This document shows positions 1 through 9,702 of a stretch of DNA of 64,000 bases, one piece after another. How positions within the stretch are numbered: position 1 is the stretch's first letter; each line of letters begins with the position of its first letter. The translations under genes were made by a program, and so were the position numbers. A model generated the notes under the pieces. That model was given only the letters and a program-made list of their open reading frames with translations, made no database searches and had not been told where the DNA came from. Origin of the DNA: Amylostereum areolatum (Eukaryota > Basidiomycota > Agaricomycetes > Russulales > Stereaceae); contig SAXG01000121.1 of the NCBI GenBank assembly GCA_012932865.1, positions 18,596-82,595 of the forward strand. The letters run 5' to 3'.

Positions 1-1
1 C

Positions 2-2349
2 GGAAACTACCCACCACAACAGCTCGGAGTCCACTCGACCACGACGGCAGGCCCGGGTCACTGGGTTTATATACCCGATCCATCAGCAGCCACCCAGGAG
101 CAGAGTTCGGATGGATATAGTGCGAGGGCCACTGGTGGAACGTCAGATGCAGAAGAGCGACCGGACTCGCCTCCTCGTTCTCCTTCGCCACCTGACGACC
201 ACCCATCCCCTCCACCCGACGACAGTGATAATAATGCGCTTCTTTTCTCGCTCCCACCTTCTCCCCCGTCTAATACACAATCCTCGCCACCTCCCTCTCG
301 CCCGCCCTCCGGAAGACAGCTCCGTCCCAGGTCCCTCCCAAGCAGTTCAAGACCGTCCTCACGCCCCTCGACCCGCCCACCTTCGCGTGTCTCGTCGTCT
401 CCCGGAGTTGCTTCAACCTCCCATCTGCGACCAATACCACAGGATACAGTCATCGCGTCCCCTGCTTCCTCCTACCACCCTCCAGACAGCGCGAACAGAG
501 ACAATTTCCCCATCCCCTCCCCGACCGACGTGCCCCCGGCGGATTCAGCCCTTTTCGGTCTTCCAAACCTGCGTTCGTCGCTCTCATCCCCCGCCCCGCC
601 CTACAAGCGGTCGCCCGTTCTCCCTGGGTATAACGCCACAGCCAAGGACGCGGCCAAGGTTGGTTTGAATGAGAATATCGTGAGGGAGAAGACGGTGTCC
701 AGGAGGGCGTCGAAGGACATGGGTGTGCGGTTCCGGTCCCCTGCAGAGGAGGTGCGGGCGTTGCAGCAGAGCGCCGTGGAGCTGGACGGACGGGGGGTTG
801 GGGCGTCGGTGCATTCGTCTTTGACGTATCTAACGCTGCGCGAGGAGGCGGGACCTGTGACCAGCGCTATCTCCGAACATTCGCTGGTCGACTCTAGGAA
901 TACGGTCCAAAGCTGGCGCTCCAAAGTTGAGGACACGCAAGACGAGGACGGGGACGAGGGCAAATGTAGGACCGCCTCTTCGTGCTCTTTGCCGTCGATG
1001 TCGGCTTCAGCCTCCCGTTCACTTCCGGCGTTCAACCCTGACGCTATGGTGAGGATGACGGAGCGAAAAGGGGACGCGGTACGTCCCACGTCTTTTCTTG
1101 GTCTTGGGATAAGGAAACTTACTACACGCATTGTGTTAGGCGAAGGGACAGTGGATAGAAGTAACGTATCATCACTATGAATGCGCCTCAAGGTACGGCT
1201 GGGGCACGCAAAACCACGAGGAGGGGAATGACAACTCCCACCCATCCCCGACTCGTACCAATGCTTGTACTCGACCGCGCGTCTATAGCCGTCTTTTCCC
1301 AGATTCGCCCCGATCAGAAGAGGTCGACTCGGACTTGGAATCACACAACTCCGCCGGCATTGGTCCGCCTTCGGACCCACCCTCCCTCCCCCTTTCGCCG
1401 TCTGAAATCTCTTGGCCGAGCTCGATATCGGAGCTGCCCAACCTGGAGGACACTGACAGCGAGGTCGCAGAGCATGGATACTACGTGGATGCTTCCAGGA
1501 CGGTGCAGACGGCGTTGCTCGAGGAGACTAGGAAGCGTACCAGGACCGCAGTGGCTGAACTGGACATGGTGTGTGTCCATCTCACGATGCCGTGGATGAA
1601 AAGGGCTGACAGCGGTACTCCCAGGCGACGCGGGCCCTCGCCTCCGTCACTCATCTCGCCGGATCTGATGACCTTGTGACTGCCGCGCAGGACATGCTCG
1701 CCGAGCTGCACCTCCTGCCTGCGGTCTTCGAGGTGCTCGTACGTAGCGAGATCGGTATGGTGGCTGACTATCGACCGGGTCCGACCGAGCAGCGCTGGGT
1801 CGCGGCCAGAGAGCGATATGCGGATTCTCTTCAAGTGTATGTCCGCCCGTCCCGTCTTCCTTCTATGTACGCAGGCTGACGCGGATATCGCAGGAACCTG
1901 CGGCGCGTCGAGCGCGTCGCCATCGTGCTTATGCACGAGATCGGACACGCCCCCACCGAGCACATCCCCCGGATGATCCCGCGCGCGCTGGCGCAATTTG
2001 GCGCATTCTGGACCAAGATACGGAACCTGCAGCTGAGGATCGAGGTCAGCCCGTCCGCCGTTCTTCTCTCTTACTGGAAGGAAAACTGATGGTGCTTATG
2101 GCGTCGACTCTGCAGCTCGCCTCGGTTGTGATCCTGAGGAAACGCTTGGCCGCGATCCAGCAACGCTTCGGGCACCCGTTCGAGCTGCTGAACACGCTGA
2201 CGGGGCTCGATCCTGTCCGGGAATTTGAACGCGGTTGGGAAGGGATCGACGATCGGATACGATGGATGGCCAAAGCATGCCGGCGGTCTCCACGACCTGC
2301 TTTGAATCAGGAAAACGCTGCTGGTGCCCGTGCTGGCTGTGGGCGTTAG
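2..2349 (+). CDS. Hypothetical protein, 5' truncated by the window edge
   Basis: I do not recognise this gene. The frame is open from base 2, so the start lies upstream. Exons fit 2-1078, 1140-1568, 1613-1836, 1894-2044 and 2116-2349, with phases agreeing at every junction; donors include GTACGT and GTATGT. The first ~200 residues are low-complexity and rich in Pro, Ser and Arg (probably disordered). The middle is acidic and serine-rich. The last ~200 residues are predicted helical, with many Leu/Arg/Glu and regularly spaced hydrophobics, so a coiled coil or helical bundle is possible. No signal peptide can be assessed because the N-terminus is missing. It lies 340 bp before the WD40-like gene on the same strand. 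The exon model is inferred; the function is unknown. Confidence 0.6.
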
Positions 2350-2688
2350 GCTTAACTTGCTGGGTGGCTGTTTGACCGGTTCGGATCCCTTGGACGACTT
2401 TACGCGACCACATGATCACGAACACTGCTAGATGCATTTTTACGAATTTATGATAGAGCGCCTGCGAGCGTGCCCACGATGTAATGTTGCATGAATGACC
2501 ATGTACGATTCCCCTGTACATCTCGGTGGACTTGTCCGCCGTCATGCTTGCCGTCGCGACGTCACAGTGGTGACATCCTATTTGTTATTCCGTAACGCCC
2601 TGGCTCCCGGTCACGGTTTTGATACCCTCTTCTCCTGTAGGCTGTAGATGTGCATCCTTGCCAGAAAGCCCGTCCACATCGTTCAATA

Positions 2689-4797
2689 ATGGCCAAACCC
2701 CCTTCCAAAAGCTTGTACACCCTTCTGAACCGCCTCTTCGACGCCCAATCGTCCGTCTCAAGCGCGCGTGAAGATCTCACCGCAGCCTCCGCCCTTCCCT
2801 CCTCTTGGACGCGCACGGTCGCGCTCGCGCGCGCCTCGATCGAGTTGCAGGATCGGATCACCGAGGCGCTGACGCTCGCGTGCGAGATTGTGAGCGAGGA
2901 CGGGCCGGATGTGCTGGGGAGCCGCGAGATGGTTGTGCTCGTCCGGAGAGCATGCGAGCTCGAGCACGAAGTGGTGAAGATTGCGCAGGAGGAGAAGAAG
3001 GAGCTGATGATGGACGGGATCCCCGTTCTGTGCGGGAACGTGGTGCGAGACGACGCGATGGCGAGAGCGGGGTCCGGTGCGTCTTTCCCCCTTTCTTTTC
3101 AACGCTGCCTGGGAGGGGCTAATCGATCGCGTTTTTAGGGCTGGGACTTTTAGGCAGGGCGCAGAGTCTTGTTGCGGCGGTTTTCCTAGCGGGGCCGACC
3201 TACAAGGCCGAGAGCGTAGCAGCCTACGACCCCTCCACCAAACCGCATCCCCTATCCACGCCCCTCGCGCGCTTCCGCCTCCATCGTCCTCTCCTGCCAT
3301 CCACCATCCCGTCCACCCAACGCGCCTTCGCCGAAGCGCGCTGCGAGATTCAACAACAATACACCTGGAGGCCGCACCGCACCGCGCTCGGCGCGGGCGT
3401 GCTCGCCCTCACGGGCTTCAACGGCTTCAGAAACGGCGACCCGGCGCTGGAGCTCGTCAACCTCGACGCGCCGCCGAAGAAGGGGCGATGGAACGAGTGG
3501 GGAATCCCCGTCCGACTTGGCCTCAAAGGGAACGACACCGAGGTCTGCCTCGATTCAGGCAGGAGGCTGGTGTACATCGCGGACGACAAGCGGGTCAAGT
3601 CGTACCGGTGGGCGGAGGACGCGTGGGCGGAGGCCCGCGGAGCGGGCGCGGAGCCGCAGACCTTGCCCGTGCACACGCTCGACGCGAAGGGCTTCGACCG
3701 CGCGGTGATGCTGCGCGAGAACGGCGCGCGGCTCGTGCGCGCGGGCAAGGCGGGGATCGCGGTGTGGAGCATCGACGCGCTGCCGACGCACGGGCCCGAG
3801 GGCACGGACGTCGTCGGGCGCGAGATGCGCTCGGCGGCCTCCCTTTTCGACGACGACGACGTCGAGCACTCGAGCGGCGCGCCGCCGACGCAGACCGTCG
3901 TCTCCGCGCCCGCCCTGCGCGACATCCGCACCTGGGCGGCGCTCCCCGCGGACGGGAACGGCGCGATCGTGGCGCGCGCGAGCCGGAACGGCGTCGAGCG
4001 CGTCGATCTTGTGGCCACGCGGTTGTCGGGGCGGTATGTCGGGCAGGGCGGCGTTCCGAATACGATCCGGACGAGCAAGCAGGATGCGAATGGGTTCGTG
4101 ACGACGGGGAGCGGGGCGGTGAGGTTGTACGATGCGAGGGTGCCCGCGCCGGTGTTGGCGGTGGTGCATGGGAAGGAGGATGTGGAGGCGGGACTGTACG
4201 AGCACATCGGCGACCATCCCTGTGCGTTTATCCCTTCCTGCCTTGGCGTTATCGTATGCTGACCCTTGGGCTGTAGTCATCATCATTGGGGGGACGACGT
4301 CGGAGCAGATCACGGTGTGGGACGTTCGGGCGCGTAGGCCGCTCTACGAGCTCAGCACGGGCAACAACGAGGTGTCATCGATGGAGTGGGACGCCCCGCG
4401 ACAGACGCTCTACGCCGCGACGGACTGCACGTACAGAACGTGGCTGGGGACGCGGGAGGGGTACCGCCCCGCGAGGTTCGACCGTATGAAGCGACCTTCG
4501 CCGGACGACGAAGGCAGCGATGAAGACGAAGACGAGAAGAAAGACCTGTACAAGGACGATCCGTGGGATGCGAAGAGCAAGTGCTGGCCTCGAGAGGCTT
4601 ACCACCTGGAGCACTCGTTCGGGCATCCGCTCGACTCGGGGGAACACAGGATCTGTGCGCCTTCCTCTCTCCATCTCCGCTTCGTCGACTCACGGCGCGC
4701 ATGTATAGATCGATACAAGTTCACGCCCGGCGCTGACCCAAGCGTTCTCCCCGATTACGGCGACGCTAAGCTGGGCGAAAGTATATTCCAGTTCTAG
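2689..4797 (+). CDS. WD40/beta-propeller-like protein, function unknown
   Basis: A four-exon model (2689-3076, 3139-4221, 4277-4654, 4709-4797) gives 645 residues. The ATG at 2689 is preferred over one 39 bp upstream because it is followed by a compact helical N-terminus. Residues ~1-130 are helical and resemble the alpha-helical head of some fungal scaffold proteins. The rest reads as degenerate beta-propeller repeats: 'VWSIDALP', 'VRLYDARVP' and 'ITVWDVRARRP' are WD-type strand endings, each preceded by GS/GT turns. An acidic Asp/Glu/Lys stretch lies near residue 575, and the C-terminus is 'ESIFQF'. All three introns are 54-62 nt. WD40 proteins are usually interaction platforms; I cannot name the partner. 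The last intron is a multiple of three, so retention would not shift the frame. Confidence 0.72.
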
Positions 4798-5509
4798 AGG
4801 GGCCGACGCTGTTGTTGAATTCAGAACTTACAAATGTTGTATGCATGTAGAAACAGAGGCTCAATCTCAGCTATTCGATAGAGGCGTTGCCGCGCCATCC
4901 GTTTGGACTCCTTGCCGTCGTCGTCCACCTTGGCGGGGCTCTACCGGTAGGTTGGCGATACATTGTTTGCGCGCACCAGGTGCGCCAAAGCGCCGGCGCT
5001 GTCCTCGTCCAATCGTTCCGTCGTGGGACGGAAGTGAAAACGCCCGCATGACAGAATGTTCGCCAGGACAGGACGGGAAGATGACGCCCTCGATTCGATC
5101 GATTCGAGCGGGCGGGCAACGCGGGGGCAGCAGGTAGGGAAGGAGAAGGACGTTTCGGAGCTTTCTGGAAGCCGAAGGGCGACAAGAGGATCGCACTCAT
5201 CCCAGAATGCGTACAGGACCGCTTTAGGATGCCTTCTACTCGAATTTGGGAGCAGCATCCTCCCCGATTGCCTCTCGTTCTCCCGATACAATGTTGAGAT
5301 GCGTATTTGATCGGGGTCGATGACTTCGTCTGACCGAAAGCGGGCGGGATCGCCACAACGAGACGGTCGGGAACCGGGACGGTCGCCACAAGCTTCCTCG
5401 ACGATCCCAGTCGCCACTTTGGGCGTGCTGTTGCATTTGATCCCCCGCCCGCCACCCCGCCACCCCGCCACCTCGCCCGACGCCAGGGCGCAAGGGCAGC
5501 GCAGAGATA
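4798..5509. other. Intergenic region, no gene recognised
   Basis: About 700 bp between the WD40-like gene and the hydrophobin TATA box. Short open frames exist on both strands but have no recognisable composition, splice structure or family resemblance. The last 100 bp hold CCGCCACC-type pyrimidine-rich repeats (around 5445-5475), probably part of the hydrophobin promoter. Confidence 0.5.
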
Positions 5510-5517
5510 CATAAAAG
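5510..5517 (+). promoter_or_regulatory. TATA box of the hydrophobin gene
   Basis: CATAAAAG lies 118 bp before the hydrophobin ATG and is followed by GCGGG. The same CATAAAAGGCGGG string occurs upstream of the secreted protein at 26361. CT-rich DNA follows (around 5545-5600), as is usual near highly expressed fungal start sites. The assignment rests on position and sequence only. Confidence 0.6.
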
Positions 5518-5634
5518 GCGGGCTCGTCGTCGCGCGCAGAGTTTCCCCCCAGTTTCTCCCGCGTCCTCAACCCGCGTCGTCCAACTCCCTCTCCACTCTT
5601 TTATACCACATCCCTATCCTTCATCACGCCCACC

Positions 5635-6558
5635 ATGGTCAACCGTCTCTCCCTCCTCACCGTCTGCGCCCTCCTCGTCGCCGCCTCCGCCTCTCCCGTC
5701 CGTCGTTGCGGTGGTGGTACGTCTGGATTCAATGCTCCGTCCCTCCTGGCCTCCACCGGAGGTTCTGGTTCTGGCGTTTCCTCCCTCTTTGCCTCCGCGG
5801 ACGACTCGGGTTCTGGCTCTGGCGGTCCTCCCCCCGGACCCCCTGGACCCCCTCCCGGTCCTTCCGGTCCTCCTCCTGGTCCTCCCGGTCCTCCTCCCGG
5901 CCCTCCAGGTCCTCCTCCCGGTCCTCCCGGTCCTCCTCCTGGTCCCCCTGGCCCTCCTCCTGGTCCTCCTGGCCCTCCTCCCGGTCCTCCCGGTCCTCCG
6001 TCCAACGGGAACGGGAACGGGGGGAACGGGAACGGGAACGGCGGCGGAAACGGTGGTAGCAACGGTGGCAGCAGCGACGCTGACAGCGATGATGATGTGC
6101 TCGCATTCAACCCTCAGACGTTCCTTGTACGTTCTCGTATCTTCTTCTCGTCCACTCACTAACATATATTATAGGCGAACAGCAATGGCCAAAACGACCA
6201 ATGCCCGAACATCATGCAGTGCTGCGAGAGCCTCGAAAGTGTGCGTTGCTCTCGCGTTCACCGTGGTGTCTTGCGCCGTACTAACATGTTATTTAGAGCG
6301 CGGACGCTTCGTCGTTCTTGACTACGCTCCTTGGGAATGATACCCCTCTCGCCGGCAACCTCATCGGTCATGGATGCACAGCCGATCTCGGCGTCTGCTC
6401 GAGCAACGGCGGTCAGACTGCTTGCTGCGGCAGCACGGCTGTGAGTACCCTTTCTTCCCATCCTCGTCGTCGTGTTAATCGCTGTATCCCGTGTTCAGGA
6501 AGGAGCGGTTGCGCTCGACTGCACACCGATTACAGTCAATGCGCTTTCGGGACGTTGA
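5635..6558 (+). CDS. Hydrophobin with a long N-terminal GPPPGP-repeat arm
   Basis: Four exons (5635-6126, 6175-6240, 6297-6440, 6499-6558) separated by phase-0 introns of 48-58 nt encode 253 residues. Branch-point-like CTAAC occurs in the first two introns. Residues 1-20 form a signal peptide ending ASAS. Residues ~60-122 are a (GPPPGP)n tract, followed by an Asn/Gly-rich linker and a short acidic run. The hydrophobin module carries Cys at 174, 180, 181, 213, 220, 229, 230 and 242, giving spacings 5-0-31-6-8-0-11, and ends 'CTPITV' as in class I hydrophobins. Hydrophobins self-assemble at air-water interfaces and coat aerial hyphae. Two oddities: the C4-C5 loop is shorter and the C5-C6 loop longer than the usual class I pattern, and an extra Cys sits at 25 just after the signal peptide. 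The family call is firm; a role for the proline arm is inference. Confidence 0.88.
5821..6063 (+). repeat. In-gene GPPPGP tandem repeat and Asn/Gly-rich tract
   Basis: Roughly ten units of an 18-bp repeat (GGTCCTCCTCCCGGTCCT-like) encode GPPPGP at 5821-6003, followed by GGGAACGG-type units encoding Asn/Gly at 6001-6063. Units differ mainly at third codon positions, so the protein repeat is older than the last DNA-level duplication or is kept by selection. Length variation between strains is expected. Confidence 0.85.
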
Positions 6559-7078
6559 TGGAGTCTACGGGTCGACGGCGTGGCGGCGTGAAGGATGTGG
6601 CGTGCATCAGTTTGGAGTTGTCTCACATTTTCTATCCCTTCTCTCTTCTATTCGGTGTTATTACAGTCACCCTCGCGGCCTGCTATAACCCGTAACGAAA
6701 TCCATGTCCTTTGGAACTCGTCTGCCTGATCATGAGGTTTTGGTTTCCGCATGCGAGCTCGATGGATTGGTTTGGAGAGCCAGCCTGTGTCCGGGTAGCG
6801 GGGCCTGGGCTCTCAAGATCTCGGTACTTACCAGTGCGCGCGTCCGAGTCGTGTTTTGAATTGGTACTCTACGTAATTAGACCTACAGTGATCGATGCCG
6901 CGCACCTCACTTCACAGTTCGTCAGAGCCCTCTTAATTAGGCTTAGGAGGTAGCGATCCCTAACCAGCCACGACCAAATATTTTGTGTGAGTTTCCAACC
7001 ACCTTTTCCTACATACCAACTCTCCATGTTAACGAGCTTACTCGTTCAGACCTTCGCCACCTCCTTCAAGCCTATCAC
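6559..7078. other. Hydrophobin 3' flank and intergenic region
   Basis: No gene recognised in 520 bp. It holds the hydrophobin 3' UTR and presumably the promoter of the small gene at 7079. Open frames here are short and unstructured. Confidence 0.4.
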
Positions 7079-7562
7079 ATGTCGGACTCCGAGGATAGTG
7101 ATACACCACCTCGTATCTAGTACGCGTCGAGAGCTGGAGGTTGGCTCTTGACAGACGAACAAGTAGTCGAGCTTTTCGGGACACTGTTTCCGGGGAAGGT
7201 GGGCGTCACGACGACTATCTACAACATGGCAGCGCAGTTGGAGCTCTGTGCATTGAAAATGCGGATTTCGCCCATGGGGGAAGACGGGGCGGCGTCGTGG
7301 GGTCCGTGGCTTCTGATGATCGAACGCCAGTACCTCCGAGACGTGAACTACAGAGATCCTCCTGCGCATGACGAGGTGGAACAGTACACTGGCAACGAAG
7401 AGAGCGTGGTAAAGCTCGGGCAGGCATTGGTCGCCAGAGGAGTCGGTGTGTTTGGTTTTTTGCCTGCTTTCGTCTTGTGCACGACGGCGCTGACGCTGTA
7501 TCCGCACTACGTTAGATATCTCGGAGTATAAATTCGTCACTCAATACGTGTTCGACTACTGA
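7079..7562 (+). pseudogene. Small hypothetical gene with an in-frame TAG
   Basis: An ATG at 7079 opens an acidic N-terminus that meets TAG at 7118-7120. The same frame then stays open to a good intron (donor GTGTGT at 7446, acceptor TTAG ending 7515) and finishes at TGA 7560-7562, giving a C-terminus 'EYKFVTQYVFDY'. Between the stop and the intron the protein looks real (compact, mixed alpha/beta, ~108 residues). No splice pair removes the TAG cleanly. Either the gene is inactivated, the TAG is a consensus error, or the true first exon is elsewhere. I do not recognise the family. Confidence 0.4.
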
Positions 7563-7845
7563 AGGCACCCGTCCTCAAGCGTTGACGACGGCGATTCCAT
7601 TCTGAATAGTAGCTTGTTCTCAGGTCGCTGTTTGCTGTCGGGCGAGTTTGTATTTCATAGGAGCTGATATAGGCGGATGGCGATGATTGAACTTTGAAGG
7701 CGGCTGGATGATTCCACGAAGGCGCGTGGACGACACTGCTGTGCATGAACGTGGTGTGATATCAGCTACGGCGCATAAGTAAACTGCAGAGGCCAAACAA
7801 CTATGGCAAACCGCGTCAATCGTTGAAAGCGAGCGCTTTCAGCTT

Positions 7846-7965
7846 TATGGATTTGTGGTTCAGGACGCCGACCGGCACGGTGAGTTCACTGGTGTAAGGG
7901 GTTATTATTTAGCGCGATGCTCCCGTCCTGGATAGTGTCGAAGCTATGGTCAGAAAGGAATGTTA
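7846..7965 (-). pseudogene. Decayed copy of the last exon of the CmcJ-like gene
   Basis: This stretch aligns with the third exon and preceding splice region of the neighbouring gene (8331-8455): shared blocks are TATGGATT, CGTCCTGGATAG and GTCGAAGCT, with many substitutions and small indels between. The translated remnant keeps 'DTIQDGS' where the intact gene has 'DSIQDGS'. No equivalent of exons 1 or 2 is visible between this copy and the gene, so it is a partial tandem duplication or the remnant of a lost paralogue. Confidence 0.6.
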
Positions 7966-8301
7966 GCAAACCGCAGGAACCGGATCTTCGACCGACAAGG
8001 CGAGGCGTTGGAAGGAATTGTCGATACTTGTCGCATATACATGGACGTGCCAGTTCCCTTCGTTGCGCGTGCATCTTCCGATATTGCATACATTGTGAGG
8101 CAGAAATAGCATAAGTAAGGAGGGGATACACTTCGCTAACGATTCCGGGGATACCAGTACGACCAAACATGGTGGGATACACGAAGACAACGGATTGATC
8201 GGACTCACTAGAAACAAACGAATACTGTCATGGTGGGGAAATAGCCGCGTCGCACAGATACCGAGCTGAGACCAACGAGCCTACATAGTGAGAGCAAGGT
8301 A

Positions 8302-9248
8302 TCAGTCGTAGAAGACGAGGGTCCTCAACTCTATGGATTCGCGGTGTGGGGCGCCGGCCGGCGTGGTGGGATCTTCGAACGCAGTGTGGGGCGTCATGGG
8401 CGCGACGCTTCCGTCCTGGATAGAGTCGAAGCTGTCGCAGCGAAGGTATGTCAGCAAAAGAAAGACGAGAACTAGGTCAACGCTCACCACTTGATCAAAA
8501 CGCCCTCCTCAGGCGTCAAGCCCTTCACATACTTCCACTTGTGCCCCTCGTTGTACTGCACCCCGTACGTCTCGCCCGTGTGCTCCGGGTACTTGCGCGT
8601 GATGGCGACGAGGTCGCGTGGGGGGCCGACGCTACGATAGTCGCAGAGGGTGAGGGGCCAGTCGTAAGCCGGGTGGTTGATGGGCCGCCATAGGTTTATG
8701 ATCTGGAAGCGCTTTTGGAGGAGGCCCGGGACCTCGTCGGCGGGAAGGTGCCTGTGAACGCGCGCGACGGATGCTGGGGGTGTCTGGTCACCATGCGTCA
8801 TCGCCGCAGGTTGCCTTGTGCCAGGTATATCCGCAGCGCCCTCTATACGACGACGAATGGCTAGTAACAAAACAAACTAGCTTCAGCGCTCGCATCATTA
8901 GAAGGAACGATAACACGCACTGTGGTCGAAGATGACGACGCGGCTGGCACCGGTGACCTGCTTGATAAAATCGATGCTCTCCGGGTAATATTCCTTCTCG
9001 ATGTCCTTATCGTTCTTGAAGGCGGTATGGCTGGCGGGGTGCTTGAAGAATTGGAAGCCGACCCTGTCGAGCGTGTATTCGTCCTCCTTGCCGCGCACAT
9101 CCTCGATAGAAACGGCATGCGGACGAGTCTCCCAGTTCGCGGAGAACTTGTTCGAATCGCGGTCGACGGTGGTGATGGGCTTGGAGCCGTCCTTGGGGGG
9201 AACGAAGTAGTTGATGGTAGCTGCGACGGTCGCGGTGTCGGCGGACAT
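8302..9248 (-). CDS. CmcJ/NvfI/AsaB-family hydroxylase or desaturase
   Basis: Three exons (9248-8921, 8860-8488, 8431-8302) with introns of 60 and 56 nt give 276 residues. The family (CmcJ-NvfI-EfuI; often annotated AsaB-like or GA4-desaturase-like) is recognised from 'IFDHTIRRR' at the first junction, 'HGDQTP', 'NLWRPI' with the following 'WPLTLCDYRSV', 'YPEHTGETYGVQYNE', and the closing 'RESIELRTLVF'. Members are non-heme, 2-oxoglutarate-type or related oxidoreductases in secondary metabolism; the substrate here is unknown. The His/Asp-containing motifs expected in the family are present and the frame is unbroken. It shares strand with CYP51 downstream, but nothing else nearby suggests a biosynthetic cluster. 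The start at 9248 is the first ATG in a frame typical of the family N-terminus. Confidence 0.82.
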
Positions 9249-9702
9249 GGTGGGACGATGAGATAAGCAGATACTCGATAAGATGATCTTGGTCGAGGGT
9301 GAAGTTCGTATACTTAGTAACGGAAGAGGCAGAGGTTCTTATATCGTCTGAGTCCCACCTAATCTTGTGCGTTTCTTGACTCTCATGACGTGCTCTTAGT
9401 GGGATTCTACATCTGTAAGCGGGAGCTCGGTCTCACTCAGCGTATCGGAGAGCAAAGTAAGAAAGACGACGATGGCAAGTTCCAACCCATCTGGTATCGG
9501 ATGACGACCCCTTCGTCACGAGGCCGGACATACCGTGGCATTCGGGACGCCGTTAAGTGCCGTCTTTCAACGGTTTCGGCGTTCGTTCTATTCAAGTTGT
9601 CGTTACATAGAGCATACAGTTCACGAGATAGAAGGGTGGCGTAAGGTCCTCCTGTAAGTTGAACTGACGGTTCGAGAGGTACGTTGTAGAGGTACGTCCA
9701 CC
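9249..9702. other. Intergenic region between the CmcJ-like gene and CYP51
   Basis: About 450 bp. It contains the promoter and 5' UTR of the CmcJ-like gene and the 3' end of CYP51. A short plus-strand open frame at 9390-9644 has no recognisable features. Confidence 0.4.

Noticed and set aside
3077..4276. A 399-codon plus-strand frame rich in Arg over the WD40-like gene
   Set aside because: GC-rich shadow frame; the overlapping frame has spliced, WD-like content.
5601..6165. Long minus-strand frames of 169 and 183 codons over the hydrophobin
   Set aside because: They are the complement of the GPPPGP repeat; the plus strand has a signal peptide, phase-matched introns and a hydrophobin module.
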